Of a DNA stretch of 64,000 nt, positions 53,401 to 64,000 are shown one piece after another. A model generated the notes under the pieces. It saw nothing but the letters and a program-made list of their open reading frames with translations, was not told where the DNA came from and did no database searches. A program made the translations under genes and the position numbers. Every line of letters starts with the position of its first letter. The first letter of the stretch is position 1. Source of the stretch: Parasponia andersonii (taxonomy: Eukaryota; Streptophyta; Magnoliopsida; Rosales; Cannabaceae); NCBI GenBank assembly GCA_002914805.1, contig JXTB01000191.1, positions 235,293-299,292 on the forward strand, read 5' to 3'.

Positions 53401-55351
53401 TTATTTATTTTTGTGTGTGTGTGTGTGTCATTCATTGCTAAGAACAATCAGTCAGTGCAAATCCTAAGAAAGCAAGCTATTGAAAGGGGAAATCTGGTCC
53501 AAAATTTAAGCATTTCTAGCAGCTTTAGAGGACACTTTCTGAGGTGAGGACAGTTGAGCAGTCTGTGAATGCCCCAAAAGCCACAGTGAAACTCATAATC
53601 TATATAAATTATGAACAATTAAATGTGCAACATACAAATATGTGATCTTACAGGTTGTACTTCCTCCAACAATGTCAAAGGCCTTAAAGGTCTGTACGTA
53701 TTATTTTGGCGCTTTCCCCACATCCAGAATCGTTGAAATTGCACTGGTACACCAAACTCTTTGGCAACCTTTTCCTGAGTAAAGAGGCTTATAAGTTGTT
53801 ACAATGATGATAATAGTGGCGAAAAACATATAACGTATCCAGAAGAAACACAAAAATTTACTTGAAGTTTCAGTACATGTTAAAGGAACTTGTGTTCGAG
53901 ACATATTCGTGTATATTTAGAGTTCTTATAAGTAAAATACCAATAAAACAAACGGCACTCAGACAGAATATGGCAATGGTATTTCCAGAATATTGTTATA
54001 AGTAATGCCAGCCTTTACAAAGGCACCAGTGTTTAAGTTAATAAAATTACTACTTCTGAAATAGACTTATTAGAAAACAAAAACAAATTTTGAATTTCTT
54101 ATAGTGCATGGACAGAGCCACAAGGGTATGCAAATATTTTGAGGGGGCAATGTGGAAACTTAAATTTATTGCCGATTTACATGAGAAGAGATGATTTAGT
54201 CATAAAAAACATAGAGAATCAGAATAACAGCTTCACCTGCATGAATTCCACAGTGCGAATAGTCATTAACAAGAATAATAACATTAATGAATAAATCAAA
54301 GATCGGTCCTTAAATTGGTTGAAGGGCATTTGTTTTGGAATACGAAAATTACGAACTTTGTCATGATTTACAAGATCAAAATACAAATCCCTTCCTATCT
54401 GTTCAATCAAATCCTCATCACGAGCGACCTAGAAACCGAAAAGATACATTTGTATAAAATGAGATTTCCAAAGTTCACATTAATATCTTACATTCAAAGA
54501 AGAAGGTAGAAAATCATTACATAATTATCCCCAATAATTGCTGATAATTGATATGACTTGAAACAAATAAATTGCATTATGTAACTTGGTTGTGCTATTG
54601 AGAAAACAAGTAAGGGATTTGATATTATCACTCAATCAAATCGAATCCACCAGCAAGTAGCAACCAACAAGTCAGAGGAATATAAACACCCAAGAAAGAG
54701 CAATACTCCCTAGAGATATTTAGACTAGACATGTTTATTATCCACAACTTCTAGTTTAAAAAATTGTGTCAAAAATCAGAGGTACAAAGGGACTAATTAA
54801 GCTAGTGCCTTACCTTGAGGACAGTATAAAGACGTGCTTCATCTTCTTCTTCCAGTCTTTTCAGCTCCAGTTTGTATTGTCCTTGTCCTTCATGTGATTA
54901 CATTAAGTTTAGTACAAAAACTCAAACCCAATCCTCCTAGATAAATAATTCACATCTGTATATCCCAAAATTTACAATTTTTAGGCCACAATTTTGACCT
55001 AAAAGGCATCCAATTAATCTGTATATCCCAAAAATACTTCAAACCAAGATAAATACTCCTAATGTTAATACATAAACTGAATAATGGAAATTTAAATCTG
55101 TAAGCCCCATAGATTAGTATGTTGTATTATTAGTATTATTTACACTTTATTTGGCACCCAACCAACAGAAAGATTTGAAAAAAAAAAAATAAAAAACATC
55201 GTGATTTTCAATTTTAGTTTAGCCCAACAACTAGTTTAATTCCAAATCTCTAAACAATAATATCCGCAAGACATGATAGAGATTTTAACTGAATTTTGTT
55301 AATACGGAAAGACAAAAAATGAAACGAAAAAGACCAGTTAATACCTTCCAT
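50421..55351 (-). pseudogene. UBP12 C-terminal region fused to a coiled-coil tail, damaged partial paralogue
   Basis: Minus-strand exons keep UBP12 exon order and mostly exact lengths: exon 14-like about 54810-54890 (LKRLEEEDEARLYTVLK), 15-like 54309-54428 (120 bp), 16-like 53652-53774 (123 bp), 17-like about 52872-52952, 18-like 52646-52734 (89 bp), 19-like 52449-52557 (109 bp), 20-like 52292-52364 and 21-like 51984-52088. Then come a linker exon 51191-51388 and a tail exon 51113-50421 (IADLERQLAERKAEKAQL coiled coil), both shared with the 32611 locus and absent from the full gene. A 7-base ATGGAAG exon stands at 55345-55351, with no MATH exons after it. Lesions: the exon 14-like acceptor is not AG, the exon 15-like donor is GA, the 17-like acceptor is off by one, the 20-like exon has +4 bases, and TAA at 50739-50741 stops the tail in frame. 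Ubiquitin protease residues are absent. Confidence 0.78.
54900..55340. other. Stretch where MATH exons would be expected; none found
   Basis: Lies between the micro-exon and the exon 14-like block of the damaged paralogue. It contains only AT-rich non-coding sequence, which implies loss of the MATH exons from this copy. Confidence 0.5.
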
Positions 55352-55480
55352 GAACTGAAGCACAATAATAATCGGACTGGTGTTGCTAAAACAACATATA
55401 CCAATACGACAAAGAAAGAGAATCAAGGTCGATCAATCAATGTCGATAGAAGTACTTGGGAACTCGAATTATATATATAT

Positions 55481-55719
55481 GGGCACGGTATATTTTTTTT
55501 TTTTACCAAAAGGTATTAATTTGGGACAATGAAAATTTAGTATGCATATTTTTTTATTATAAAAAATAAAAGAGAGAAAGAGCATTAATGATGTACATTT
55601 TTCATACACTTCATTATAACTACTGGATCAGAGCTACTAGATCAGCATTAAATGGTGATCCAACGACTAAAAAAAAATAACTACCCCCAAGAAAAAAAAT
55701 TATTATTAAATTGGCAACT
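55481..55719 (+). mobile_element. MITE copy D of the (TA)n-associated family
   Basis: Same orientation as copy C: GGGCACGG at left, AATTTAG.ATGCA.ATTTTTTTATT, AGAGAGAAAGAGCA.TAATGATG, ACTTCATTATA, GGTGATCCAACG.CTAAAAAA, then AAATTGGCAAC at right, with TA-rich tracts outside both ends. More diverged than C. Confidence 0.72.
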
Positions 55720-55738
55720 AATATATTTATATATATAT

Positions 55739-55801
55739 TTCGAAACAGTCAAAATCGTGAAAGCGAGACCACAAAGAGACGTAAATCTTTGTGATAATTA
55801 T

Positions 55802-55842
<41 letters not shown>

Positions 55843-55910
55843 AAAGAGTCAAAATCGTGAAAGCGAGACCACAGAAAAAGACGTAAACCTTTGTGATAAT
55901 TATACAATTT
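55739..55910. repeat. Direct duplication of about 65 bp separated by a (TA)n tract
   Basis: GTCAAAATCGTGAAAGCGAG followed by ACCACA..., ACGTAAA.CTTTGTGATAAT and TATACAAT occurs twice (from about 55748 and about 55848), with (TA)n at about 55806-55839 between. Confidence 0.85.
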
Positions 55911-56253
55911 GGGTTTGGGAAAAAAGAAAAAGAAACTCGGAAATATCACTTTTTTTCGTAATTTTATACTTATTTTTTTGACTCGCGTAAAATTAATGAT
56001 AAAGCTATACCTTCGTCACTCGTATAATGCCACCACTTGTATTGCCCAGGAGTATTTGATAATAATACAAGGCTGATTTGTTGAAAATTGTTTTGTTAGG
56101 TTTGGTTTCATTTGTTTTGAGTTAAAATGGTTTATTTGTTTTAAAATGGTCTATCTCATTTTAATTATTCAATGTAATTTACTTTGGTTTCAAATCTTTT
56201 AGGGGTTTTCTTTTTTGCATGGCCTTGTGTCATTGGCAGATTAGTAAAATAAT

Positions 56254-57085
56254 CTTTGAGTTATTGTTTTGACAATTAGGTTTTAAAGTTTTAAAAATTT
56301 TGACAATTAAGTCAATTTTATTTGTAAATGTTAAAGTTTTTATGAAATTAAACATTTTTAAGCAAAAGAAATTAATATTTCACTAACATTAATTAGTTTG
56401 ACAAAAATATAGAAAGAACTTTTAAGATAAATTATCTATTTTTTAAAAAAAATTATATTATATTATATATTGTAATTAATTTTTAGTTATTTTCCTTACG
56501 ATTCTAACTAATGCTAAGAAAATATTGATTTTGACATTTAAAACCCTTGTATGTGACTTGAAAATATGGGTAACAATATAGGTTATGACATAATAACACG
56601 ACTTGAAATCCACACGTTTAATTGAACCCACTTAATACGAAATTAACTCAAATGGACACAAGTAAATAATTTTTTAATAAATTATATTAAATAATTATTT
56701 TCATATTTTTTTTCCATGAATTTCTTGTAGATAAAATAAAAAACATAAAGCTAATGAACTAATTTCTTTTATTATAGTAAATCTTAATTCAAAAAAATTA
56801 AATAAACTAATAATTATACTATTTATATGTATTTTGACTCATCAATTTATACGACGTTTTCATTAAATAGGTGACAAGTAGATTAATATGTTAATGACAC
56901 GATTTAATTAAGTCAAATACAGCACAGCAGAAATTGTCACCCTTACTTACAAAAAGGACTTAATACACAATTGCATCTAATATTTTAATAATTACTTACA
57001 AAAAGGACTTAATTATCAAAATTTTAAAAACTTACAAACTTAATTACTAAAAAAATAACTTAAAAGATTATTTTGCCAATTATAA
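56254..57085. mobile_element. Possible non-autonomous element with long inverted arms
   Basis: AAAATAATCTTTGAGTTATT near 56256 is mirrored by AATAACTTAAAAGATTATTTT near 57054. Inward, ACAATTAGGTTTTAAAGTTT and GACAATTAAGTC are mirrored by ACTTAATTATCAAAATTTTA near 57007. Arms of about 80 bp; the exact ends and target duplication are not certain. No coding capacity. Confidence 0.5.
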
Positions 57086-57518
57086 ATAATATAAGAGCCA
57101 GTCCAAAAACCTAATCTTTTAATTGTGTTTGGGAAGAGTTATATGATATCCGAAATCAAATTATAAGGGGTGTTTTTGTCTTTTAATTACACATATTGGT
57201 TAATTTATACATAGATTATAGACATTTGTTGAAAATTTTGATATAAAGTATAATTTTGTGCCAGACAAAAACATTAATAGTCCAAAAGGTATTTAAGGTT
57301 TTTTTTTTCAATTCCAATTTTTGTATAAATTTGATTATTGAAATAGATGAAAATATTGTTAAAAAAAAAAGAAATAGATGAAAATATTTCATTAAAATTT
57401 AATTTTTAAGATAATTACAAAGCTTAATTTGTTAATATTTTGATAAAATTAAACATACGCCACTGACATAGCAAAAGACTTTACCACCAAACGTAGTGCA
57501 GAACAGAGTGCCGGCCAA
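57086..57518 (+). promoter_or_regulatory. Upstream region of the SufC gene
   Basis: Holds the promoter and leader by position. AT-rich; no single element can be called with confidence. The nearest transposon-like sequence ends about 430 bp before the start codon. Confidence 0.4.
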
Positions 57519-60500
57519 ATGGGGTACTCCGTGCCACTGCTTAACCTTTCGTCAACCTCTCCAATGGCCGCAACACTTTTTCCTAATCCAAACCCTAACT
57601 CTTACTCTTCCTCTCTTCTTCGCTTCTCGCCACCATCTCATCCTTCTTCACTACCTTTCTCCAAGTTTTCTTCGCTATTCATTTCCCGCTCAAAACGCCG
57701 CCGTTCTACCATTCCAGTCGCTGCCAGCCTCTCCGCCGTCGAATCTCATGCGAACTCCGGTACCCGTGGCGAGAAGAAGCTCCTCCTCGAAGTCAAAGAT
57801 TTGACTGCCGTAATAGCCGAATCCAAGCGGGAGATTCTCAAGGGTGTTAACCTCACAGTCTATGAAGGAGAGGTCATTCAATCTTCTCCCCCATATATCC
57901 GATTTCGAAGCCCTAATTTTGAAATCTGGCTTCTTTATCTTATTGGGTTTTCCTTATAATTATTATTATGCCTTTTAATATCTGACCATTTTTTTTTCTT
58001 CGGTTTAGGTTCATGCTGTGATGGGCAAAAATGGTTCTGGGAAGAGCACTTTTGCTAAGGTAGGTAATTTTGTGAGAAATGAATATGGGTCTGCTTTTAC
58101 TACTGGAAAATTTGGTATTTTATTGTTTAATTTTGAGTTTTTAGAGGGAGTGAATTGTAATATTTGGTAGGTTCTTGTTGGGCATCCGGACTATGAAGTT
58201 ACAGGAGGTAGTATGGTGTTTAAAGGAGAGAACTTACTGGATATGGAGCCCGAGGACCGCTCTCTTTCTGGGCTTTTTATGAGTTTCCAGTCCCCAGTTG
58301 AGATTCCAGGTGTGAGCAATATCGATTTTCTTAACATGGCTTACAATGCTCGAAGGAAAAAACTTGGTCTGCCAGAGCTTGGACCAATCGAGGTATGTAT
58401 CTTTTGGCATCTTGATCATCTTTGTTTTAATTGAGTAATTCGATAGCCCAGAAGAGTAAATTGCATTTTCTGATTGGTGTTTTCTTATTATGATTTCGTT
58501 TTTTACTTAATGTGTGTGCATCATATATCTTATGCATTTGTCATAAAATTGAAGTACGGTGATCTGAGAAGTAGGACTTGATCCCATGATTTGTAAGTAA
58601 ATGTTATTTATGGATGTAGCTATATCTCTATTCAAGGCAAGCAATCAAACTGGGAATCAATACATGAGGACATGTTGTTCATGGTAAATTTTGAAATTAC
58701 TTGTGTCATAGTCAAGAAATTAAACAAGCATAATGGAGCATAATAAAATTAGGATGGAACGGATATGAATATACATGTATAGATAGTTAAGTTATATACT
58801 GAATATATAAAGAACTTGGTAATGCAAATTGCACCGAAATTAAAATGGACCAGCTAACTGGAATTAAGATTCTGCAGGAATTAAATTGCTGAAAATTGAA
58901 GAAACTGAATAATAAAATGACCAGTTAAAAGGAATCAAAGAGGACATTAAGTAAAATGCTGAATTATGAAGGTGTTGGAAATGTAAATGCTGGAAATAAA
59001 GGTACTTGTTATATATATATACATATATATATACACATATATATATGACCAGATTACTGGAATCAATGTAGCAGGAGTAAAAGAGCTGAAATGTAAAATA
59101 CTGAATTTGAATGAGTGAAAACAAACTGCTTGTAATAAAAAGAGACACAAGAGATAGTTGAAAAAGGGGGGTTCAAAGTCTCATCAAGTCATTTTAGGTA
59201 CAAGTTACGAAGAACATAATTGATTTGGGGTCTTTGGATGGCTAACCCTTATAGAGTCTCCCTAAATAGTTAGACTAAAGATGTGCATGAATGTATGAAA
59301 AATGTGAACTTAGGAAAAGAGTAAAGAAATAGATGGAAATGGTGCAAGTAAGCTGCTGTTTATGTGCAAACTAGAGGTTTATCATGCGTGCAAAACAGAT
59401 TTGGAGATGAATATGAGTGCAGGAAGGATTATAATCAAGAGACAAATTAAGAAAGCAATGAATTTGAGTGACGAAAGCTACTCTTTTGGTAGGAAATAGG
59501 ATCTGATCCGACTCTCTAGTATGCAAAAGACTTTAATAGATAGAGATTGGCCTGAGAAACTGATATTGGGGATTGGATAGAGGTTTGAAGGAGTTCATAG
59601 GCTATGGGTGGAGTGGAAAATGTTATAATGATGGCTGGTTTTTGGAGCTGCAGAGAGAAAAATGAGAGTGGCAGAAATAAACTAGAAGAAATTGCTAGAA
59701 TGTTTGTGAAATCAGGTATGATTTTGTGGGTTGAGAGCCTTCTATCTATAGGCTAGAGCTTGAGCCATATACTAAGCAATTAAGTAAGTTTTCCAAGCAG
59801 TTAGTGGGAGGACAAAGGGTCGATGTCTGCTGCCAAGTGGCAACATTCCCTGAAATTCTGCTGCAGATGCATTTCTAAGGTGCAGAAGCAACTTGTTCTA
59901 GGGAAGTTTCAGCCAGTAAGACCACTTCTACGATCACAAAGCTAGATTTTACCTAGGTTTTTATTATCTAAACTGGACAGGTGGCTTCTCTGCGGCCACC
60001 TTCCTGGTTTCAGCTTAAAAGCCACGTTCCAGAGCTGATTCCCAGCCTGCTTTTGTGGTTTCTTAGTGAATTCTGAAAAGAGGGACTTCTCACATAGGTT
60101 ATTATTATCTGCATATAAAACTCTGTCCCCTAGATTAGAAGGGTTATTTAGGATCAAAACGAATGACAAGTGGCAGCATAACGTACTTCCCTGGTTATAC
60201 TTATGGGCTATGGCAATCTAGAAATCCCCTGTTTTCCCCATAAACTATTCTTTTATGCTAACTTGTTTAATCTAATTTTAGTTGAATACAGTTTAGAAAT
60301 TTACCCCAAAACACAGTTTATTGTATTTTAGTTGAAGGAGATGACAATTGACAATAGACTCATTGTGATATATGAGATATATCTTGGTACAATAACAATG
60401 GTAGTTGTCTCTATTTTGTTCTTATTTAAATACAGTTTAGGAATTTACCCCAAAACACAGGTTATTGTATTTTAGTTGAAGGAGAAGACAATTGACAATA

Positions 60501-62487
60501 GACTCATTGTGATATATGAGATATAAGTTGGTACGATAACAATGGTAGTTGTCACTATCTTGTTCTTTTGTTTTCTCAGTAGAGGATGATTACTTGGATG
60601 TTCTTCTTTCTAACTTTTGTGTATAGTGAATTACTAGCCGTTGAAGAAATATGATTGTCGGGGTGATCATAACTGTTGGGTTTTAGGTTTTGTTGCTTAA
60701 ATAATTTCATTATATGATGTTTATTTTACTAAGTGGTTAAATTTGAGTGATACTTATAATATCTTCTCGCTGAGTGTTTCAAGATTCTGTTTTGTACTTG
60801 CAGTTCTACGCTTACATATTTCCTAAACTTGATCTTGTGAACATGAAGACGGACTTTCTCAATAGAAATGTCAACGAAGGATTTAGTGGTGGTGAAAGGA
60901 AGCGGAATGAAATTTTACAACTTGCGGTATGATAGTCATTGATCATGATGTTTTTCCTTATGCCATTTTGACTGAAATTTTAATTTAAGAAAATTAAAAA
61001 GTTTCGAAAACAAATTTATTTAGATGTATTTAAAATATCTGTAGAGAAGTTGAGGGAGAGGGGGAAAAACAATTGTCCTATCTCCGTGTGCTTTTATTTT
61101 CTAGCGAGGGTTCATGTTGCTCTGCTAGGCTTCTTTGCATTATCTGTTTGAATATTAAAGGGTACGTTTACTTAATATGAACAATTAAAAAAATATTGGA
61201 AAGGGTTTTATTGTCAGGTCAAGCTTGTGTTGTTGATCCATATTGTTGAAATGGGGTAACTTTCCCTGAAGTAAATATGATAAGTATGTCACTTTAATTT
61301 AACGGGGAATTATATTTATTTGTAAGCAAGTTCCACTATTTCTTTCTATAAATGAACTTCTTTTGACAGTTTTCGGATACGTCTGTTTTCTGTGACCTAT
61401 ATTTATGACCTTTTCAATAACAGGCCTCTTTTGTTTCTTATAAAAAAGAAAAATTGTATACAGGCCTCTTTTATTCTTAAAATCTAATTAAACATATGAA
61501 TGCTTATGTATGTGTGCAGGTTCTAGGGGCAGACTTGTCTATATTAGATGAAATTGATTCTGGATTGGATGTTGATGCACTTTGTGATGTAGCGAAGGCG
61601 GTCAATGGTTTACTGACTCCAAAAAATTCTGTGCTGATGATTACTCACTATCTGCGACTGTTGGAATTCATAAAGCCTTCGTATATCCATGTTATGGTAA
61701 GTTATTTCAAGATGTGAATATTTTAAGGTAGGGAATGTGGATTTGTTTGTCTTAAAAAATCAGAAAAATACAAAAGCTCTTAACTCTTTAAATCAAGGAA
61801 TCTATTATGAGACGTCAAGAGCAGAAGGGATTCACTTTTGATTTGTTATTAAACTGATTCCTTGGAATTCAATTTGGGTCCCTTCAAATGCCACTAAAAG
61901 CTGTATTGAAGTCCGTTTTTTAAGAGTAACTGCCACAAGAATCTATTTTTCCTCATTCAGAGTTGTTTTGCCGTTTTGCTTCCTTTCTTCTTCTTCTTCT
62001 TGGGGCGAGGTTGCACTTACAGGATTTGATTTTAGTAGTCACTATTTCCCAGATGCTATTTGGGTTTGGGAGGAAAAAACATAAGATATCAGTGTATTGC
62101 CGTTCATGCATGTTAAACTTGGCAATACTGATGGTATTTTGGGCTGTTAACTTAAGAAGATAGTTTTGACTTTTAGATGCAAGTTCAAGGTTCTTAAAAA
62201 CATTAAACAATTACTTTCGTACTGTATAGAGATGTCAAAATACGATGTGTCATTTGGAATGTGATCAAAATAGATCTTATGTTCTGCCAATGTTGCTGTT
62301 GTTAAGTTTGGGTTTTACCATGGTGTTGTTAGTCTTAGAAACCAGTCATAAGTAAGTAAACACCCCATTTTAATGTAATTATTGCTTCTTTTTACTATAG
62401 GAGGATGGGAAAATTGTGAAGACTGGAGACATCACCATAGCAAAAATTCTTGAGAAGGAAGGGTATAAAGCAATTTCTACTGCATAA
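57519..62487 (+). CDS. ABCI6: Plastid SufC-type ABC ATPase (ABC transporter I family member 6 / NAP7)
   Basis: ATPase of the plastid SUF machine; with SufB and SufD it forms the scaffold on which iron-sulfur clusters are built (family knowledge). Six exons with GT-AG borders: 57519-57872, 58009-58059, 58171-58392, 60804-60926, 61520-61696, 62401-62487, ending in TAA. They sum to 1014 nt, 337 residues, against about 338 in Arabidopsis. Ser/Pro/Arg-rich N-terminal transit peptide of about 70-80 residues, Walker [10 protein letters not shown] at 124-132, Q-loop Gln 175, signature FSGGERKR 236-243, Walker B LSILDE 256-261, D-loop SGLD 264-267, H-switch His 293. All catalytic motifs are intact and there are no membrane segments, as expected for a soluble SufC. 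The second ATG at 57564 has a better context (CCAATGGCC) and would still leave a transit peptide; either start is possible. Confidence 0.96.
58393..60803 (+). other. Long SufC intron 3
   Basis: A 2.4-kb intron with a GTATGT donor and a TTGCAG acceptor. Apart from the 144-bp duplication and TA-rich runs near 59010-59046, nothing was recognised. Confidence 0.75.
60285..60571. repeat. Tandem duplication of about 144 bp in SufC intron 3
   Basis: AATACAGTTTAG.AATTTACC to GGTAGTTGTC.CTAT.TTGTTCTT occurs twice, head to tail (from 60285 and 60429), with only a few differences, so it is young. It lies about 230 bp upstream of exon 4. Confidence 0.9.
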
Positions 62488-63572
62488 CTGCCAGGAATAG
62501 GTATCCATGCTCTCTTTATCAGTCTATTGAGTTGAAATCTTGGAAGTGTTGCTTTTTTATCCTTTTCCTATTTAGATTGTGCTGACATTGATTTCTTTAT
62601 TATGTAAATTTTGTTTGGATGTCATTATGATCTTATTGTTGACTTTTTTTTAGCCTTAGGATTGAACTTAATTGTTTTATTTTTTTTCCTTGTCAATCTT
62701 CAGTCTCTTTCATCTCTTATCATTGGCGCTTAAAAAAGCAGTAGTAAGATACATAAAAAAGAACATAATCCAGATCATCGATCTTTTCGTGCTAGGAATT
62801 GGATATTCAGGTTGGTCACAATTGTCATACCCTACAATGCATCACCACTAAATTTACCTTGTGCTAATCTGTTCCCAGTATGGACATCACTAGTTTGTAC
62901 TGATTTGGAAGGCTGTTATGGGTTAGTTTGAAGGATATTTGTAAAAATTAACTCTACTTCCAGTTCTGTGACTCCACAAATTCTATAAATGTGAACTTCA
63001 TTTCATTGCATAAATCATGTTAATCTCTAGTCCATGTACACATGGATAGTGTGCTTTTCTCTTCATTACAGTCACTTATGGTTGTGAGAGGCTCCATATG
63101 CATCTCCTTTTTCCGAACTTGGTGCACTGATGTGAACACTGCCGAGGTTTTTGTCTCACCAATGCAGCTAAGTGGTCTTCACTCTTCTGACGGAAACATG
63201 CCAGGAAAACCTAGGATTTGGAAGTAATTAATGCATTTCTCAGGCCTGGTAGGACCAAGTTTTTTTTGCCTCGTTTTTTGCACCCTAAAGCCGAAGGTCA
63301 ATTTTCTCTGTTTCTTTGGTAAGTCTTGAGTTCTAATTCGCTCTACGTATCATTTCTCTCAACATTTTTTACAGATCTGATGTTTTGATAGGTATACTTG
63401 AGAAGTTGAAAGAAAATTGGAACATTTTTTTTTTTCTTTTTGAAATGAAAAATTGGAAGATTTTCGTTGTGTAGTTTTCCCTATTGAACAATAAAAAATG
63501 GAATGTCATTTGACCAACTTTTGGAATTGTACACCATAGAAAATGTTTTATGTTATAATTAGATTTTAGGAC
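62488..63572 (+). other. SufC 3' flank, no gene recognised
   Basis: The first part is the 3' untranslated region by position. The small frame at 63042-63227 has no recognisable features. Confidence 0.5.
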
Positions 63573-64000
63573 TGTTGATGGAGGTTTTATCAACAATAAA
63601 TTTATAAATAATTAAGAGATGTGGCTTGTGTAAATTGAAATAAATAATCAAAGCAAATAAGGAGAGAGAGATTTATAGGGGTTCGGCCCCGAAAAAGATG
63701 AGCCTACGTCCACTGTTTTCTCACTATATTGATGAATATTCAAGGGTACAATACTCGAAAGCTATTGAAGAATGCTCAAGACTTAGACTACCCAAAGTTT
63801 GGAATACCCTAAGCGTGTATTTGCTCTGACTTCTACTCTCTGTGACTTGTTTCTGCCCAGAATTTTTTGATGATCCCTTCGGAACATAGAGCCCCCCTTT
63901 ATATAGATTGTCGTGACCTTATCCCCCTAGGTTCCTTATGTCTCTAGGATCCTAATTGAATAAACGGGTAACTATACAATTGGATAATTATCCAATTAAG
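63573..64000 (+). mobile_element. LTR of a retrotransposon running off the right edge (partial)
   Basis: TGTTGATGGAGGTTTTATCA start, then GGGGTTCGGCCCCGAAAAAG and GAGCCTACGTCCACT, words common in plant copia LTRs. The far end is outside the window, so neither type nor target duplication can be confirmed. Confidence 0.5.

Noticed and set aside
57496..57804. 102-codon frame overlapping the SufC start
   Set aside because: Out of frame with SufC exon 1, whose reading frame continues into a complete family match.
1..64000. CRISPR array, bacterial operon or phage signals
   Set aside because: Introns, LTR elements, SINEs and plant gene families show this is plant nuclear DNA; the tandem repeats seen have no CRISPR layout.

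Overview
This is nuclear DNA from a flowering plant, most likely a eudicot. It is AT-rich, has GT-AG introns, carries many LTR retrotransposons, MITEs and SINEs, and holds two intact genes that look like plant housekeeping genes. No species can be named from the sequence alone. Two sequencing uncertainties are present: a 747-base run of N at 17526-18272 and a single N at 7517.

Layout. (1) 182-14267, minus strand: a 31-exon gene for a UBP12/UBP13-type deubiquitinase (USP7 family, with a MATH domain). It lacks only its last short exon, which lies off the left edge. Its introns hold a MITE and a SINE. (2) 14560-27290: gene-free, transposon-rich DNA. It holds a Harbinger-like MITE, a 1.67-kb solo LTR with a perfect target duplication, a 4.2-kb imperfect palindrome containing the assembly gap, a second copy of a (TA)n-associated MITE family, a 1.1-kb long-TIR element with a 9-bp target duplication, and an inverted relative of the solo LTR. 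(3) 27292-30459, minus: a broken UDP-glycosyltransferase of UGT76 type, with a third MITE copy inside. (4) 32611-38560, minus: a MATH/coiled-coil gene, clearly a partial paralogue of the UBP12-type gene, broken by a gag-only copia element and by point lesions. (5) 39851-47611: gypsy-type LTR remnants, including a 2.2-kb solo LTR with a perfect target duplication. (6) 49442-49633: a tRNA-derived SINE with target duplications. (7) 50421-55351, minus: a second partial UBP12 paralogue that carries the C-terminal USP7-like exons fused to the same coiled-coil tail as (4); it is also damaged. (8) 57519-62487, plus: a complete six-exon SufC/ABCI6 (NAP7) gene for the plastid iron-sulfur cluster assembly ATPase. 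(9) From 63573 a further LTR runs off the right edge.

The most notable pattern is the minus-strand series of three UBP12-related loci. The full gene has MATH, protease and C-terminal Ubl-like regions. The two derived loci keep complementary parts of it, with exon lengths preserved to the base. Both start from the same 7-base micro-exon (ATGGAAG), and both end in the same coiled-coil tail, which is absent from the full gene. This looks like a chimeric family built from a deubiquitinase and now decaying here. The second notable pattern is a family of about 210-240-bp MITEs with four copies in the window, most or all set in (TA)n tracts.
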